DNA of 25,056 nt from positions 1-25,056 of IMG/VR virus record IMGVR_UViG_3300042402_002503, one strand, 5' to 3'. A program made the translations under genes and the position numbers. Every line of letters starts with the position of its first letter. Position 1 is the stretch's first letter. This DNA is from a virus. Shown piece by piece: positions 8,959-14,479 of this stretch. The notes beneath the pieces were generated by a model. That model was not told the origin of the DNA. It searched no databases and was given only the letters and a program-made list of their open reading frames with translations.

Positions 8959-9569
8959 TGTCAGCAGTATTACTAATATCAGCAAAAAAAATTAAGTCTT
9001 TTACTGAGGTAAATGACAATGTGGATGAAAAATTATTACTTGCCAATGTTCAAGTATCACAAGACATTGGATTACAAAATCTGTTAGGCACCCGTTTTTA
9101 CAACCACATCTTAGAAGCAGCATCGGGTAATACTTTGACATCTGCCGAAACCATTTTAGTAGAGGACTACATCCAACCTTACCTTTTGTGGAGAGCAACA
9201 TGGGAAGCCTTACCAACACTTTGGATGAGAGTTATGAATAAAAGTATTATTGTTGGTAATACTGAACAAGGACAGGCGATAGACCAAAAGGGTTTAACAT
9301 ACCTAAGGAATATCCACCAAGATAGATATTCTTTTTATTCTCAACGCTTAATGGACTACATTAAAAACAACCCGAGCGACTTTCCAATTTATTATCAGTA
9401 TACATCAACGGACGGTATGGCTCCACAGAAGGAACAATACTACGCTGGTTTACACTTTGAGCCAGGTATCCGTAAACTACCTAGAGTAGGAACTGGTAGT
9501 AAATATGGTTATAATGGTATACCATCATACTTTAACCCGACAGATAGTGACTGTTGTGCTGACTACTAA
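8958..9569 (+). CDS. Head-tail connector (adaptor)-like protein
   Basis: A 203-aa protein translationally coupled to the portal gene (TAATG overlap). The first 90 residues are helical with the pattern ISAKKIKSFTEVNDNVDEKL followed by DIGLQNLLGTRFYNHIL, the usual opening of short head-tail adaptor proteins in Bacteroidota phages. A central helix (YLRNIHQDRYSFYSQRLMDY) and an extended, Gly/Tyr-rich C-terminus follow. Its likely role is to bind below the portal ring and receive the tail. Family membership is judged by helical pattern and position. Confidence 0.6.
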   Translation: MSAVLLISAKKIKSFTEVNDNVDEKLLLANVQVSQDIGLQNLLGTRFYNHILEAASGNTLTSAETILVEDYIQPYLLWRATWEALPTLWMRVMNKSIIVGNTEQGQAIDQKGLTYLRNIHQDRYSFYSQRLMDYIKNNPSDFPIYYQYTSTDGMAPQKEQYYAGLHFEPGIRKLPRVGTGSKYGYNGIPSYFNPTDSDCCADY

Positions 9570-9572
9570 GAT

Positions 9573-9860
9573 ATGGACTTAATAGTTAACTTTTTAATTA
9601 CCACAATTACCACTTTAATTGCCTATGTTATAGGTAGGAGAAGGGCGAGTAAGGAAACTGATAATTTAATTCTACAGAATATAGAAAAAAGTGTGTCAAT
9701 TTACCAAATTATCATAGATGATATGGGTAAACAAATTGTATCACTAAACAAAAAGATAGATGACTTAGAAACTAAGGTTGATGAGTTGTTAAAAGAGAAT
9801 AATGAATTAAGAACACTAATTAAGAAAACAGATGCCAATACCCGCACCAAAGTCAAATGA
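9573..9860 (+). CDS. Small membrane-anchored coiled-coil protein
   Basis: A 95-aa protein. Residues 2-21 (DLIVNFLITTITTLIAYVIG) form one hydrophobic span, followed by an Arg-rich stop-transfer patch (RRRAS). Residues about 45-85 show clear heptads with Leu/Ile at a/d positions (IVSLNKKIDDLETKVDELLK and on), a coiled coil. Such a plan occurs in phage spanin-like or holin-accessory proteins and in membrane proteins of unknown role. No signal peptidase site is evident. It starts four bases after the connector gene and overlaps the next small gene by 29 nt. A lysis role is possible but not shown. Confidence 0.6.
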   Translation: MDLIVNFLITTITTLIAYVIGRRRASKETDNLILQNIEKSVSIYQIIIDDMGKQIVSLNKKIDDLETKVDELLKENNELRTLIKKTDANTRTKVK

Positions 9861-9996
9861 GCAACAGAAGGACTATGTCAGCCGTTGTTATGTAGAAATT
9901 AAAGATGAATATGATAGAGCCACTGCGTTTGGTATCTGTTATTCTAAGTGGAGAGAGAAAAAGATGGCTCAACTCCGTAAACTTAAGAAAAAGTAA
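9832..9996 (+). CDS. 54-aa protein of the MPIPxP...C-x-W phage type
   Basis: A small gene overlapping the membrane-protein gene by 29 nt in another frame. Its product starts MPIPAPKSNEQQKDYVSRC and continues with DEYDRATAFGICYSKWREKK. This pattern (MPxPxP, a Cys after about 18 residues, an acidic DEY, then CxxxW and a basic end) recurs in small phage proteins and at the start of some prohead-protease or head genes. That supports it as a real gene. Its function is not known to me. It ends convergently with the leftward zinc-finger gene, overlapping it by 14 nt. Confidence 0.7.
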   Translation: MPIPAPKSNEQQKDYVSRCYVEIKDEYDRATAFGICYSKWREKKMAQLRKLKKK

Positions 9997-10345
9997 TACC
10001 TTTTTTTCTTAACCTTTCCATAAATTGTTCATGGACATCTTTAGTGGTGTCATAACCTAATCTTTCAAGGATTTGTCTAGCCAAATGTTTATCTGGTAAG
10101 TTAGAGTTCTCAAGGTTTTGTTTACTTCTTAAGTTATAAAACTTTTGTGTCTCCTTACAGTATGTGTGAAAACCTCTAGATGAGTTTACATTTTTGTAAA
10201 AGTTCTCACGGGGTTCATATTCATTACAATAACTACAATACCATAGTTCATCACCATTATCATCATAAATTGGTGTACATAATAACTCTGTGTACTCTTG
10301 TGGGGACATTTTAGTTTTAAGGTAGGAAGGTGTGGAATTATTCAT
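9983..10345 (-). CDS. Leftward zinc-finger protein with one altered cysteine position
   Basis: A 120-aa protein, the only leftward gene in the window. The centre has WYCSYCNEYEPRENFYKN, then about 10 residues on HTYCKETQKFYN. Many phage proteins carry a C-x2-C ... C-x2-C finger of this spacing, often with YCKxC as the second half. Here the fourth position appears to be Thr (C-K-E-T), so the site may be degenerate or use another ligand such as the nearby His. The C-terminal third is helical (RQILERLGYD, then EQFMERLRKK). It could be a DNA- or RNA-binding regulator or an HNH-related protein without the catalytic motif. Its 3' end overlaps the 54-aa gene convergently by 14 nt. Confidence 0.6.
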   Translation of the reverse strand: MNNSTPSYLKTKMSPQEYTELLCTPIYDDNGDELWYCSYCNEYEPRENFYKNVNSSRGFHTYCKETQKFYNLRSKQNLENSNLPDKHLARQILERLGYDTTKDVHEQFMERLRKKGITFS

Positions 10346-10356
10346 TTGTTTTTATA

Positions 10357-10366
10357 TTATAAATAT
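10357..10366 (-). promoter_or_regulatory. Possible -7 element for the leftward gene
   Basis: On the minus strand this reads ATATTTATAA, the same string as at 11452-11461 and 14869-14878 on the plus strand upstream of other genes. It lies 11 nt before the start codon of the zinc-finger gene. No TTG at the expected distance was found, so support is weak. Confidence 0.25.
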
Positions 10367-10446
10367 GAGGGGTTAATTCTTTATAGTTTTTGTTAGTCAC
10401 AGGAGTTTTATTTTTTTTTATCCATATAGGTTAACCCCTCTTTTTT
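10367..10446 (+). terminator. Large-loop inverted repeat with T run between divergent genes
   Basis: GAGGGGTTAA (10367-10376) and TTAACCCCTC (10431-10440) are a perfect 10-nt inverted repeat separated by 54 nt and followed by six T. Read rightward it has the form of a terminator with an unusually long loop, and could stop transcription coming from the head genes through the leftward gene. It could also be a small structured RNA or a paired operator for the divergent genes. Confidence 0.55.
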
Positions 10447-10457
10447 ACTAAAAATAC

Positions 10458-10991
10458 ATGGCTCACAGAAATTATCCATACTACTATAGAAAGGGTGAAA
10501 TAATGACTACTAAGGAGTTGTTTAGACCCACATATGAACATCTTACCACCTTAGGTAATATAATTCAATACAACCCCTTATTTAATGGTTTTAGTGTCAT
10601 TGGTTGTGGTTCATTAACTCAAGGGGTTAATTCACCACCAGATATGGACATACTAATTTATGGTGCGTTGTATGATAGCAATTTAATTTATAAGATGTTG
10701 TATGAAATATCTAGAATTGGTATTGTTGAATTAAATGTTAATACAGATGTTTTATTTACCACAGACATATCTTTCTTAACCACAGACATTTCACTTCAAC
10801 AGAGCAAGTCCTATGATGTGTACACTCATTATAACTTTGAGATGGAGATACGGGACAATGTCATTACAAAGTTTAGAAACTTTAATTCTAATGAAAGAGT
10901 TGGTTTATTAACCAAACACAAAACTACTCAACCATCCATTAAGGCAATTGAGAGAAATTACAAACCAAACCAACATATTTTTTTAAGGTAG
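10458..10991 (+). CDS. Nucleotidyltransferase-fold protein (pol beta superfamily)
   Basis: A 177-aa protein. Residues 49-67 read GCGSLTQGVNSPPDMDILI. The G-S at 51-52, followed by a D-x-D pair at 62 and 64, is the signature of the pol beta nucleotidyltransferase superfamily. A third acidic residue is present in a strand at D97 (NTDVLF), as required for metal binding. The protein therefore probably transfers a nucleotide to a protein, RNA or small molecule; the substrate cannot be told. A second in-frame ATG (10503, codon 16) follows an AAAGGG-like sequence and may be the real start, since the first lies only 12 nt beyond the T run of the preceding inverted repeat. No antitoxin-like partner is visible next to it. 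Confidence 0.6.
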   Translation: MAHRNYPYYYRKGEIMTTKELFRPTYEHLTTLGNIIQYNPLFNGFSVIGCGSLTQGVNSPPDMDILIYGALYDSNLIYKMLYEISRIGIVELNVNTDVLFTTDISFLTTDISLQQSKSYDVYTHYNFEMEIRDNVITKFRNFNSNERVGLLTKHKTTQPSIKAIERNYKPNQHIFLR

Positions 10992-11317
10992 ACTTTACAT
11001 CACCATTTAGACTGTTAAATTGTGTCTTAGATGGTATCTAAGTGTATAGTGACAACACCTTTCACATTTACCTAAGACGGAGAAACTCCAAAGATTATAA
11101 GATAGACTATGGTGAAGCAATGTCTCTAAATGCTTCTAAACTTTAACTCACAAGGTTATTGGTTCAGGTAAAATGTTAATTAAAAGTTGTTGGTTCTTTT
11201 TGTGGGGGGCTTTTTGTTTACAACACCTTTTTTTATAGGGAGAGAAAACCCCTGCGGGTTTATAGAACAACTAATAAAAAAAATATAATTTAGTGTTTAT
11301 TATCAGGTAAAAACTAA

Positions 11318-11325
11318 TATATTTA
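11318..11325 (+). promoter_or_regulatory. Possible -7 box TATATTTA for a short RNA
   Basis: TATATTTA with a TTT (not TTG) 19 nt upstream. It would start transcription near 11330, just at the hairpin and terminator that follow. The match to the Bacteroidota promoter pattern is partial. Confidence 0.3.
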
Positions 11326-11327
11326 TA

Positions 11328-11412
11328 GTATTGTATTAAAATTATTTACACTTAGATACAATACCGTCTTAGGTGAAAAAACCCGCACTGTCACTAGCGG
11401 GTTTTTTCTTTT
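11328..11412 (+). ncRNA. Candidate small RNA with loop complementary to the next gene's leader
   Basis: GTATTGTAT (11328-11336) and ATACAATAC (11356-11364) form a perfect 9-bp stem. Its 19-nt loop (11337-11355) is followed 11 nt later by a strong terminator, giving an RNA of about 80 nt if transcription begins near 11330. The loop bases TAAAATTATTTACACTTA (11337-11354) are the exact reverse complement of 11459-11476, which lies immediately before the start codon at 11479. The RNA could therefore pair with the leader of the nuclease-like gene and block its translation. The pairing and the terminator are seen directly; the transcript and its function are inferred. The inverted repeats could instead be protein-binding sites. 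Confidence 0.45.
11376..11412 (+). terminator. Rho-independent terminator AAAAAACCCGC / GCGGGTTTTTT
   Basis: A perfect 11-bp stem (11376-11386 with 11397-11407) with a 10-nt loop, running into TTTTTTCTTTTT. It would work in the rightward direction, and the A6 on the left side could allow leftward function as well. It separates the non-coding island from the small-gene operon starting at 11479. Confidence 0.9.
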
Positions 11413-11450
11413 TATACCCTACCTACACTTTCTTTAATAAAAAAAAAACT

Positions 11451-11458
11451 TATATTTA
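11451..11458 (+). promoter_or_regulatory. Candidate promoter of the small-gene operon
   Basis: TATATTTA, 20 nt upstream of the start codon at 11479, with TTT 19 nt further upstream (11429-11431). It fits the Bacteroidota -7 pattern at 7 of 8 positions. A start site just downstream would place the right arm of the inverted repeat at the very 5' end of the mRNA. Confidence 0.4.
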
Positions 11459-11478
11459 TAAGTGTAAATAATTTTATT

Positions 11479-12093
11479 ATGAAGTATCAAGGAAACAAAA
11501 AAGACGGGGACATTGTACCTCAAAACAAAAGGGTAATAAGTCTTTTAGACCAAATGTTAGAACATTACATTAGAAACCCTAAGTACAAGCAAGGGGTAAT
11601 AGATGAACAATATGTTGATGATAATGTATTCTCAGCACCTGAAGACCAAACTGAAGTGAAACATCTAACTGAAATTAAAACAGAAAGTTTGGATAGAGTA
11701 TTGGAATATGGTAATTTTTATGTTGAAACACATGCTAGAATAAATGGTTATCAAAACTTTTATCCATCTGGTATTTCAACTACTAAGAGTAAATGGTGGG
11801 TTGTATGTATAAAAGATAAAAAAGATATGTTATTACCATACTTTTTTTGTATTTCAACTGACTATATTAAAGAGTTGATGTCAAATAGTGAAACAAATGG
11901 TATCAAGTTAAACCAACCCACACTCAATTTAGATACTGGTGATGATAACTTAGGAGCGTTGGTAAAGATAACTAGTTTAATGCCTGAGTTATTTGACGCT
12001 ATACCAACTAGTGAATTACAAGATATCATAGACGCCCGTAATATTGCCGCTAAAAACAGATTAAAACAACTCAGGTGTAATGAAAAAAAGTAA
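11479..12093 (+). CDS. PD-(D/E)XK nuclease-like protein
   Basis: A 204-aa protein. Residues 64-67 (T-E-I-K) supply an E-x-K pair, preceded by acidic residues at 55-59 that could provide the first Asp. Residues 78-83 (GNFYVE) and 96-107 (PSGISTTKSKWW) follow, giving the order D, ExK, GNxxxE, SGxxTTxxxxW. That is the arrangement of small phage PD-(D/E)XK nucleases related to Holliday-junction resolvases, where the SGI-TT-ADYW segment follows the catalytic strands. It would cut branched or foreign DNA; the substrate is unknown. The C-terminal part (residues 150-200) is helical and basic. It leads a run of small overlapping genes and has the unusual leader described separately. Confidence 0.5.
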   Translation: MKYQGNKKDGDIVPQNKRVISLLDQMLEHYIRNPKYKQGVIDEQYVDDNVFSAPEDQTEVKHLTEIKTESLDRVLEYGNFYVETHARINGYQNFYPSGISTTKSKWWVVCIKDKKDMLLPYFFCISTDYIKELMSNSETNGIKLNQPTLNLDTGDDNLGALVKITSLMPELFDAIPTSELQDIIDARNIAAKNRLKQLRCNEKK

Positions 12094-12457
12094 GATACAA
12101 GACATTATGTTGATGATGAACAATTATCTAATAATGGACTACCCCGCAGATGCTGGTACAGGGTGTTGTGAACATTGTTTATTAGAAAAAATAGACAAGT
12201 TCAAGGATGGAATATTCTTTACTGAGGAAGGATTACTCACTTCAATTAAACAAGGTGGTAAGTTGATAATATATGATAACCTCAAAGACAAAGATTTGGT
12301 GGATATTATGTGTAAAAACCACAATATAGAATATACCCGTATTAGTGATAACCTTATTTATGTCAATGGATATATTGGTGAGTTAAGGGCATTATTAGAT
12401 GTAATGTGTGATGAAAAAATAAGTATGTTTAATGAACTACTCCATGAGCAAGTATGA
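12080..12457 (+). CDS. Unrecognised 125-aa protein with CC-x2-C cluster
   Basis: Starts inside the end of the nuclease-like gene (14-nt overlap) and overlaps the following gene as well, so it is probably co-translated. Near the N-terminus it has GTGCCEHCLLEKI, a cysteine cluster of the form C-C-x2-C, with further cysteines around residues 78 and 109. The rest is a mixed alpha/beta sequence (GGKLIIYDNLKDKDLVDIM, then a strand LIYVNGYIGE). I do not recognise a family. A small metal-binding or regulatory protein is possible. Confidence 0.6.
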   Translation: MKKSKIQDIMLMMNNYLIMDYPADAGTGCCEHCLLEKIDKFKDGIFFTEEGLLTSIKQGGKLIIYDNLKDKDLVDIMCKNHNIEYTRISDNLIYVNGYIGELRALLDVMCDEKISMFNELLHEQV

Positions 12458-12758
12458 TGTTTTTAAGAAGTTTGTGGGTGGGTTAATACAACAACCATCC
12501 AATTATGACATTTCATTTGTGGAGTGGAAACCAAAAGAGTATGCCTTTTTTATTGTACATGATGGTGGTGTTGTTGAAAGTATCAAAATAGATAGTATAT
12601 TAGACTTACTCAACGCTGACTGGCACATTAAACGGAAGTATGGTATTCAGTTTTTATACGCAATATCACATTTGAGTGGTTGGACATACCATGACTATTT
12701 GGTGTACAGACAGAGATTACTAAAAAGAGCAATGAAAGAACCAGCCCATGTACAATAA
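12432..12758 (+). CDS. Unrecognised 108-aa protein
   Basis: Overlaps the previous gene by 26 nt from the first ATG, or by 14 nt if the second in-frame ATG (12444) is used. The sequence starts with a helix (KYDVFKKFVGGLI), then beta strands (AFFIVHDGGVVESIKI), and ends in a basic helical section (YLVYRQRLLKRAMK). No known motif is seen. Its place in a chain of overlapping genes and its ordinary codon use support it as real. Confidence 0.6.
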   Translation: MNYSMSKYDVFKKFVGGLIQQPSNYDISFVEWKPKEYAFFIVHDGGVVESIKIDSILDLLNADWHIKRKYGIQFLYAISHLSGWTYHDYLVYRQRLLKRAMKEPAHVQ

Positions 12759-13026
12759 AGATGAATACATACCACAAAATTATAAGGTGGATACTTCAAC
12801 ATGGAAGGTATACCTTTATATGACTGGTAAAAGTCCATTACACTTTGGTTATATTATAACTGAGAATAATATATTAAGGGGTTATGATGATATTGGACTA
12901 CTTACAGATGAAGGTAGTTTGTTATGTGTTAGGGACAGGGTGGATTATTTTGTGAATAATCTACCCCTGTCCAATGAGTTGGTACTCAATACAAAAATGG
13001 TGAACAAACATCTTTTTGTTAGATAA
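12748..13026 (+). CDS. Unrecognised 92-aa protein
   Basis: Overlaps the preceding gene by 11 nt. The product is beta-rich at first (TWKVYLYMTGKSPLHFGYII) and then contains DEGSLLCVRDRVDYFVNNL. I recognise no family. It is the last of four overlapping genes that begin at 11479; an A/T-rich stretch with a run of nine T (13039-13047) follows and might weakly end the transcript. Confidence 0.6.
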   Translation: MYNKDEYIPQNYKVDTSTWKVYLYMTGKSPLHFGYIITENNILRGYDDIGLLTDEGSLLCVRDRVDYFVNNLPLSNELVLNTKMVNKHLFVR

Positions 13027-13064
13027 AAATATTTTTAATTTTTTTTTGTAATGATGCTGCGGGA

Positions 13065-13292
13065 GTGAAATACTCGCTGTATGTTTGTGGTATGGAAAAC
13101 AACAAACAACACAACACAGTATACACTTTCAACATCCAAAAAAACCAATGGGGTTTTTACACCACTACCATCTACGAGAACGGTAAGGTTGTAGGTTATG
13201 TTGACACTAACAACAAAACTGAAGCGGTTAAAACAACCAGTAGTCAAAAGAAATTGCGTGAACACGCTGAATTGTGTAAAATCTTTTCATAA
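13065..13292 (+). CDS. Small protein (75 aa from GTG, or 66 aa from ATG at 13092)
   Basis: The frame opens with GTG at 13065 and has an in-frame ATG at 13092, giving MENNKQHNTVYTFNIQKNQW and so on. The central part (GFYTTTIYENGKVVGYVDTN) is a beta hairpin-like strand pair and the end is basic and helical. Codon use is noticeably richer in C-ending codons (AAC, ACC, ATC, TAC) than in neighbouring genes, shared with the next gene. Some bases before the start (13051-13068) contain a tiny ATG-ATG frame ending in TGA. No family is recognised. Confidence 0.55.
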   Translation: MKYSLYVCGMENNKQHNTVYTFNIQKNQWGFYTTTIYENGKVVGYVDTNNKTEAVKTTSSQKKLREHAELCKIFS

Positions 13293-13297
13293 TAATT

Positions 13298-13328
13298 TTG
13301 GTAGACTAAAAACTTTGTATTATCTTTA
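13298..13328 (+). promoter_or_regulatory. Bacteroidota-type promoter TTG-N20-TATCTTTA
   Basis: TTG at 13298-13300, exactly 20 nt, then TATCTTTA at 13321-13328. This matches the primary sigma promoter described for Bacteroidota (TTG, 19-21 nt, TAnnTTTG) except for the last base. The start codon of the 58-aa gene follows 21 nt later. Confidence 0.6.
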
Positions 13329-13349
13329 CACCATCAAATAAAAACAACC

Positions 13350-13526
13350 ATGAAATACACTATCAAAAAAACCAAAAACTACAACTTCGGCGGTGGAGTT
13401 ATCCGTGACACTTACTTTGTAAAAGTATGGGACAACTACGGAGATTTAACACATGTTGTCATCGGTGGATTTACCAAAGAGGAAGCAATGGAAACCAAAA
13501 ATAATCTTAAAACCAAAATGTTCTAA
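13350..13526 (+). CDS. 58-aa protein from its own promoter
   Basis: A short gene immediately downstream of a good promoter. The product begins MKYTIKKTKNYNFGGG and continues VIRDTYFVKVWDNYGDL, then ends in a basic helix. It is rich in C-ending codons (TTC-GGC, AAC-TAC, ATC), like the 13065 gene, which in many phages marks strong early expression. No family is recognised. The start is set by the ATG after AAAACAACC and the frame is clear to the TAA at 13524-13526. Confidence 0.7.
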   Translation: MKYTIKKTKNYNFGGGVIRDTYFVKVWDNYGDLTHVVIGGFTKEEAMETKNNLKTKMF

Positions 13527-13537
13527 TAACAACAACT

Positions 13538-14059
13538 ATGAAAAAGCGAGCAAAACTAAACATGACAGAAACAAAACTAGTACAGAAACTAATTCAACCA
13601 GGTTTTGTATTGGTAGATGAGAACCAATGGGGTGTTCACACTGAGGAAGTGGTAATATCACGGGAACACATACCAAATGGTGAAAAAGTAAAAACAAGTA
13701 CTGGTATCCACATCCGTAGAACTACAACTATGATGGCAGATAAAATGTGTTTTGATATGGGACTGTGTGATACTATAACCAATGAACCCATTGTCAAGGT
13801 TGAATATTTTACAAGACCCGTCAACCATATTTCTTTTGAGAAGTTTTTGACTAAAAGTCAACCTGTGGAAAACACAGAAACAAAAATTGACTACCAAAGT
13901 GAAACATTAGGTACGGAACATTACAATGAATTATTTGACTTACTTACAGATTATTCAATGTTATTCACCGACTTAAAAATTACATGGGACATTGACAAAG
14001 TACTCCGTATAGAAAACATGAGAGGGCAATTAGAAATGTTGAATAATAAGAACCAATGA
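13538..14059 (+). CDS. Unrecognised 173-aa protein
   Basis: Lies 11 nt after the 58-aa gene. The product has an N-terminal helix (TETKLVQKLIQ), a beta-rich middle (GFVLVDENQWGVHTEEVVIS) and a C-terminal half with acidic helical stretches (EHYNELFDLLTDYSMLF, later IENMRGQLEML). No catalytic motif stands out. The stop overlaps the next start as ATGA, so the two are probably coupled. Confidence 0.6.
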   Translation: MKKRAKLNMTETKLVQKLIQPGFVLVDENQWGVHTEEVVISREHIPNGEKVKTSTGIHIRRTTTMMADKMCFDMGLCDTITNEPIVKVEYFTRPVNHISFEKFLTKSQPVENTETKIDYQSETLGTEHYNELFDLLTDYSMLFTDLKITWDIDKVLRIENMRGQLEMLNNKNQ

Positions 14060-14226
14060 AAAACTTTATCTTAATACAATTAAAAAGACAAGACGGAACA
14101 ACCATCACAACCTTTGATGGTGAACCACAACACGCAGTTGTACTGAAAGACCAAATAACCAATATCTACATAAATGAAAGTGGTGGACAAACAATTTGGA
14201 TAGAAATTATAGCATCCAATATTTGA
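14056..14226 (+). CDS. 56-aa protein coupled to the preceding gene
   Basis: Starts in the ATGA overlap at 14056. The product (MKNFILIQLKRQDGTTITTF, then HAVVLKDQITNIYINE and on) looks like a small all-beta protein. No family is recognised. Its stop codon overlaps the TTG of the following promoter at 14223-14225, so the two regulatory and coding functions share bases. Confidence 0.6.
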   Translation: MKNFILIQLKRQDGTTITTFDGEPQHAVVLKDQITNIYINESGGQTIWIEIIASNI

Positions 14227-14253
14227 CATCACCAATAGAAAGTGTTATATTTA
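14223..14253 (+). promoter_or_regulatory. Bacteroidota-type promoter TTG-N20-TATATTTA
   Basis: TTG at 14223-14225, exactly 20 nt, then TATATTTA at 14246-14253. The start codon of the 65-aa gene is 26 nt further on. It is the second promoter in the window with this 20-nt spacing, which makes chance less likely. Confidence 0.6.
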
Positions 14254-14279
14254 ATTAAGAAAAAAAAACTAACAAAACA

Positions 14280-14477
14280 ATGATGAGAAACAAAGAAATG
14301 TATGAGCAGTCCTTACCCGTTTACCCCCGTGAACGCCGTATCTTACAAGAGGAATTAAACCAACTTGTAGTGGACAAAGAACAAGACCCTAATGAGCGTA
14401 TGGACTTAGATAGGGAGTATAATGAAATGGAGTTTGAGCGTGAAATGGAGGCATTTTGGAGCGGAATATTTGACTAA
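14280..14477 (+). CDS. Acidic, charged 65-aa helical protein
   Basis: A short, highly charged protein, ERRILQEELNQLVVDKEQD followed by DREYNEMEFEREMEAFW, almost certainly helical. Two ATG codons in tandem could start it (14280 or 14283). It is driven by the promoter at 14223-14253 and followed 2 nt later by another small gene. No family is recognised; charged helical proteins of this size often act by binding a host protein. Confidence 0.6.
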   Translation: MMRNKEMYEQSLPVYPRERRILQEELNQLVVDKEQDPNERMDLDREYNEMEFEREMEAFWSGIFD

Positions 14478-14479
14478 TT

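Larger units (their letters stand above)
10992..11478. other. Non-coding island of 487 bp rich in inverted repeats
   Basis: No convincing reading frame on either strand. Visible structure: a hairpin CTTAGAT-GGT-ATCTAAG (11026-11042); GTCTTAG (11024-11030), which can also pair with CTAAGAC (11072-11078); GGAG-AAA-CTCC (11079-11089); GAAGCA (11114-11119) with TGCTTC (11131-11136); and AAACCC-CTGC-GGGTTT (11246-11261). ACAACACCTTT occurs twice (11052-11062, 11220-11230). GTATCTAAGTGTA (11034-11046) and CCTAAGACGG (11071-11080) return as reverse complements at 11347-11359 and 11364-11373. The right end holds a candidate small RNA, a strong terminator and the promoter region of the next gene. The density of pairing suggests structured RNA, control sites or a replication origin. 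Confidence 0.7.
11334..11479. repeat. 21-nt inverted repeat (one mismatch) flanking the terminator
   Basis: Positions 11334-11354 and 11459-11479 are reverse complements over 21 nt with one mismatch, the central 18 nt being exact. The right arm ends on the A of the ATG at 11479. On a read-through transcript the two arms would form a long hairpin hiding the start codon. In DNA they would be two oppositely oriented copies of a possible operator (core TAAGTGTA, which occurs a third time at 11039-11046). Confidence 0.75.

Noticed and set aside
11001-11140. Group I intron
   Set aside because: A P7/P8-like fragment can be drawn, but only about 15 nt lie where P4-P6 should be, and no split gene flanks it.
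10992-11478. tRNA gene
   Set aside because: No cloverleaf with a TTC-type arm and matching acceptor stem could be drawn on either strand.
13025-13047. Terminator at AAAAATATTTTT followed by T9
   Set aside because: All-A/T palindrome with no loop or G-C pairs; too weak to call.
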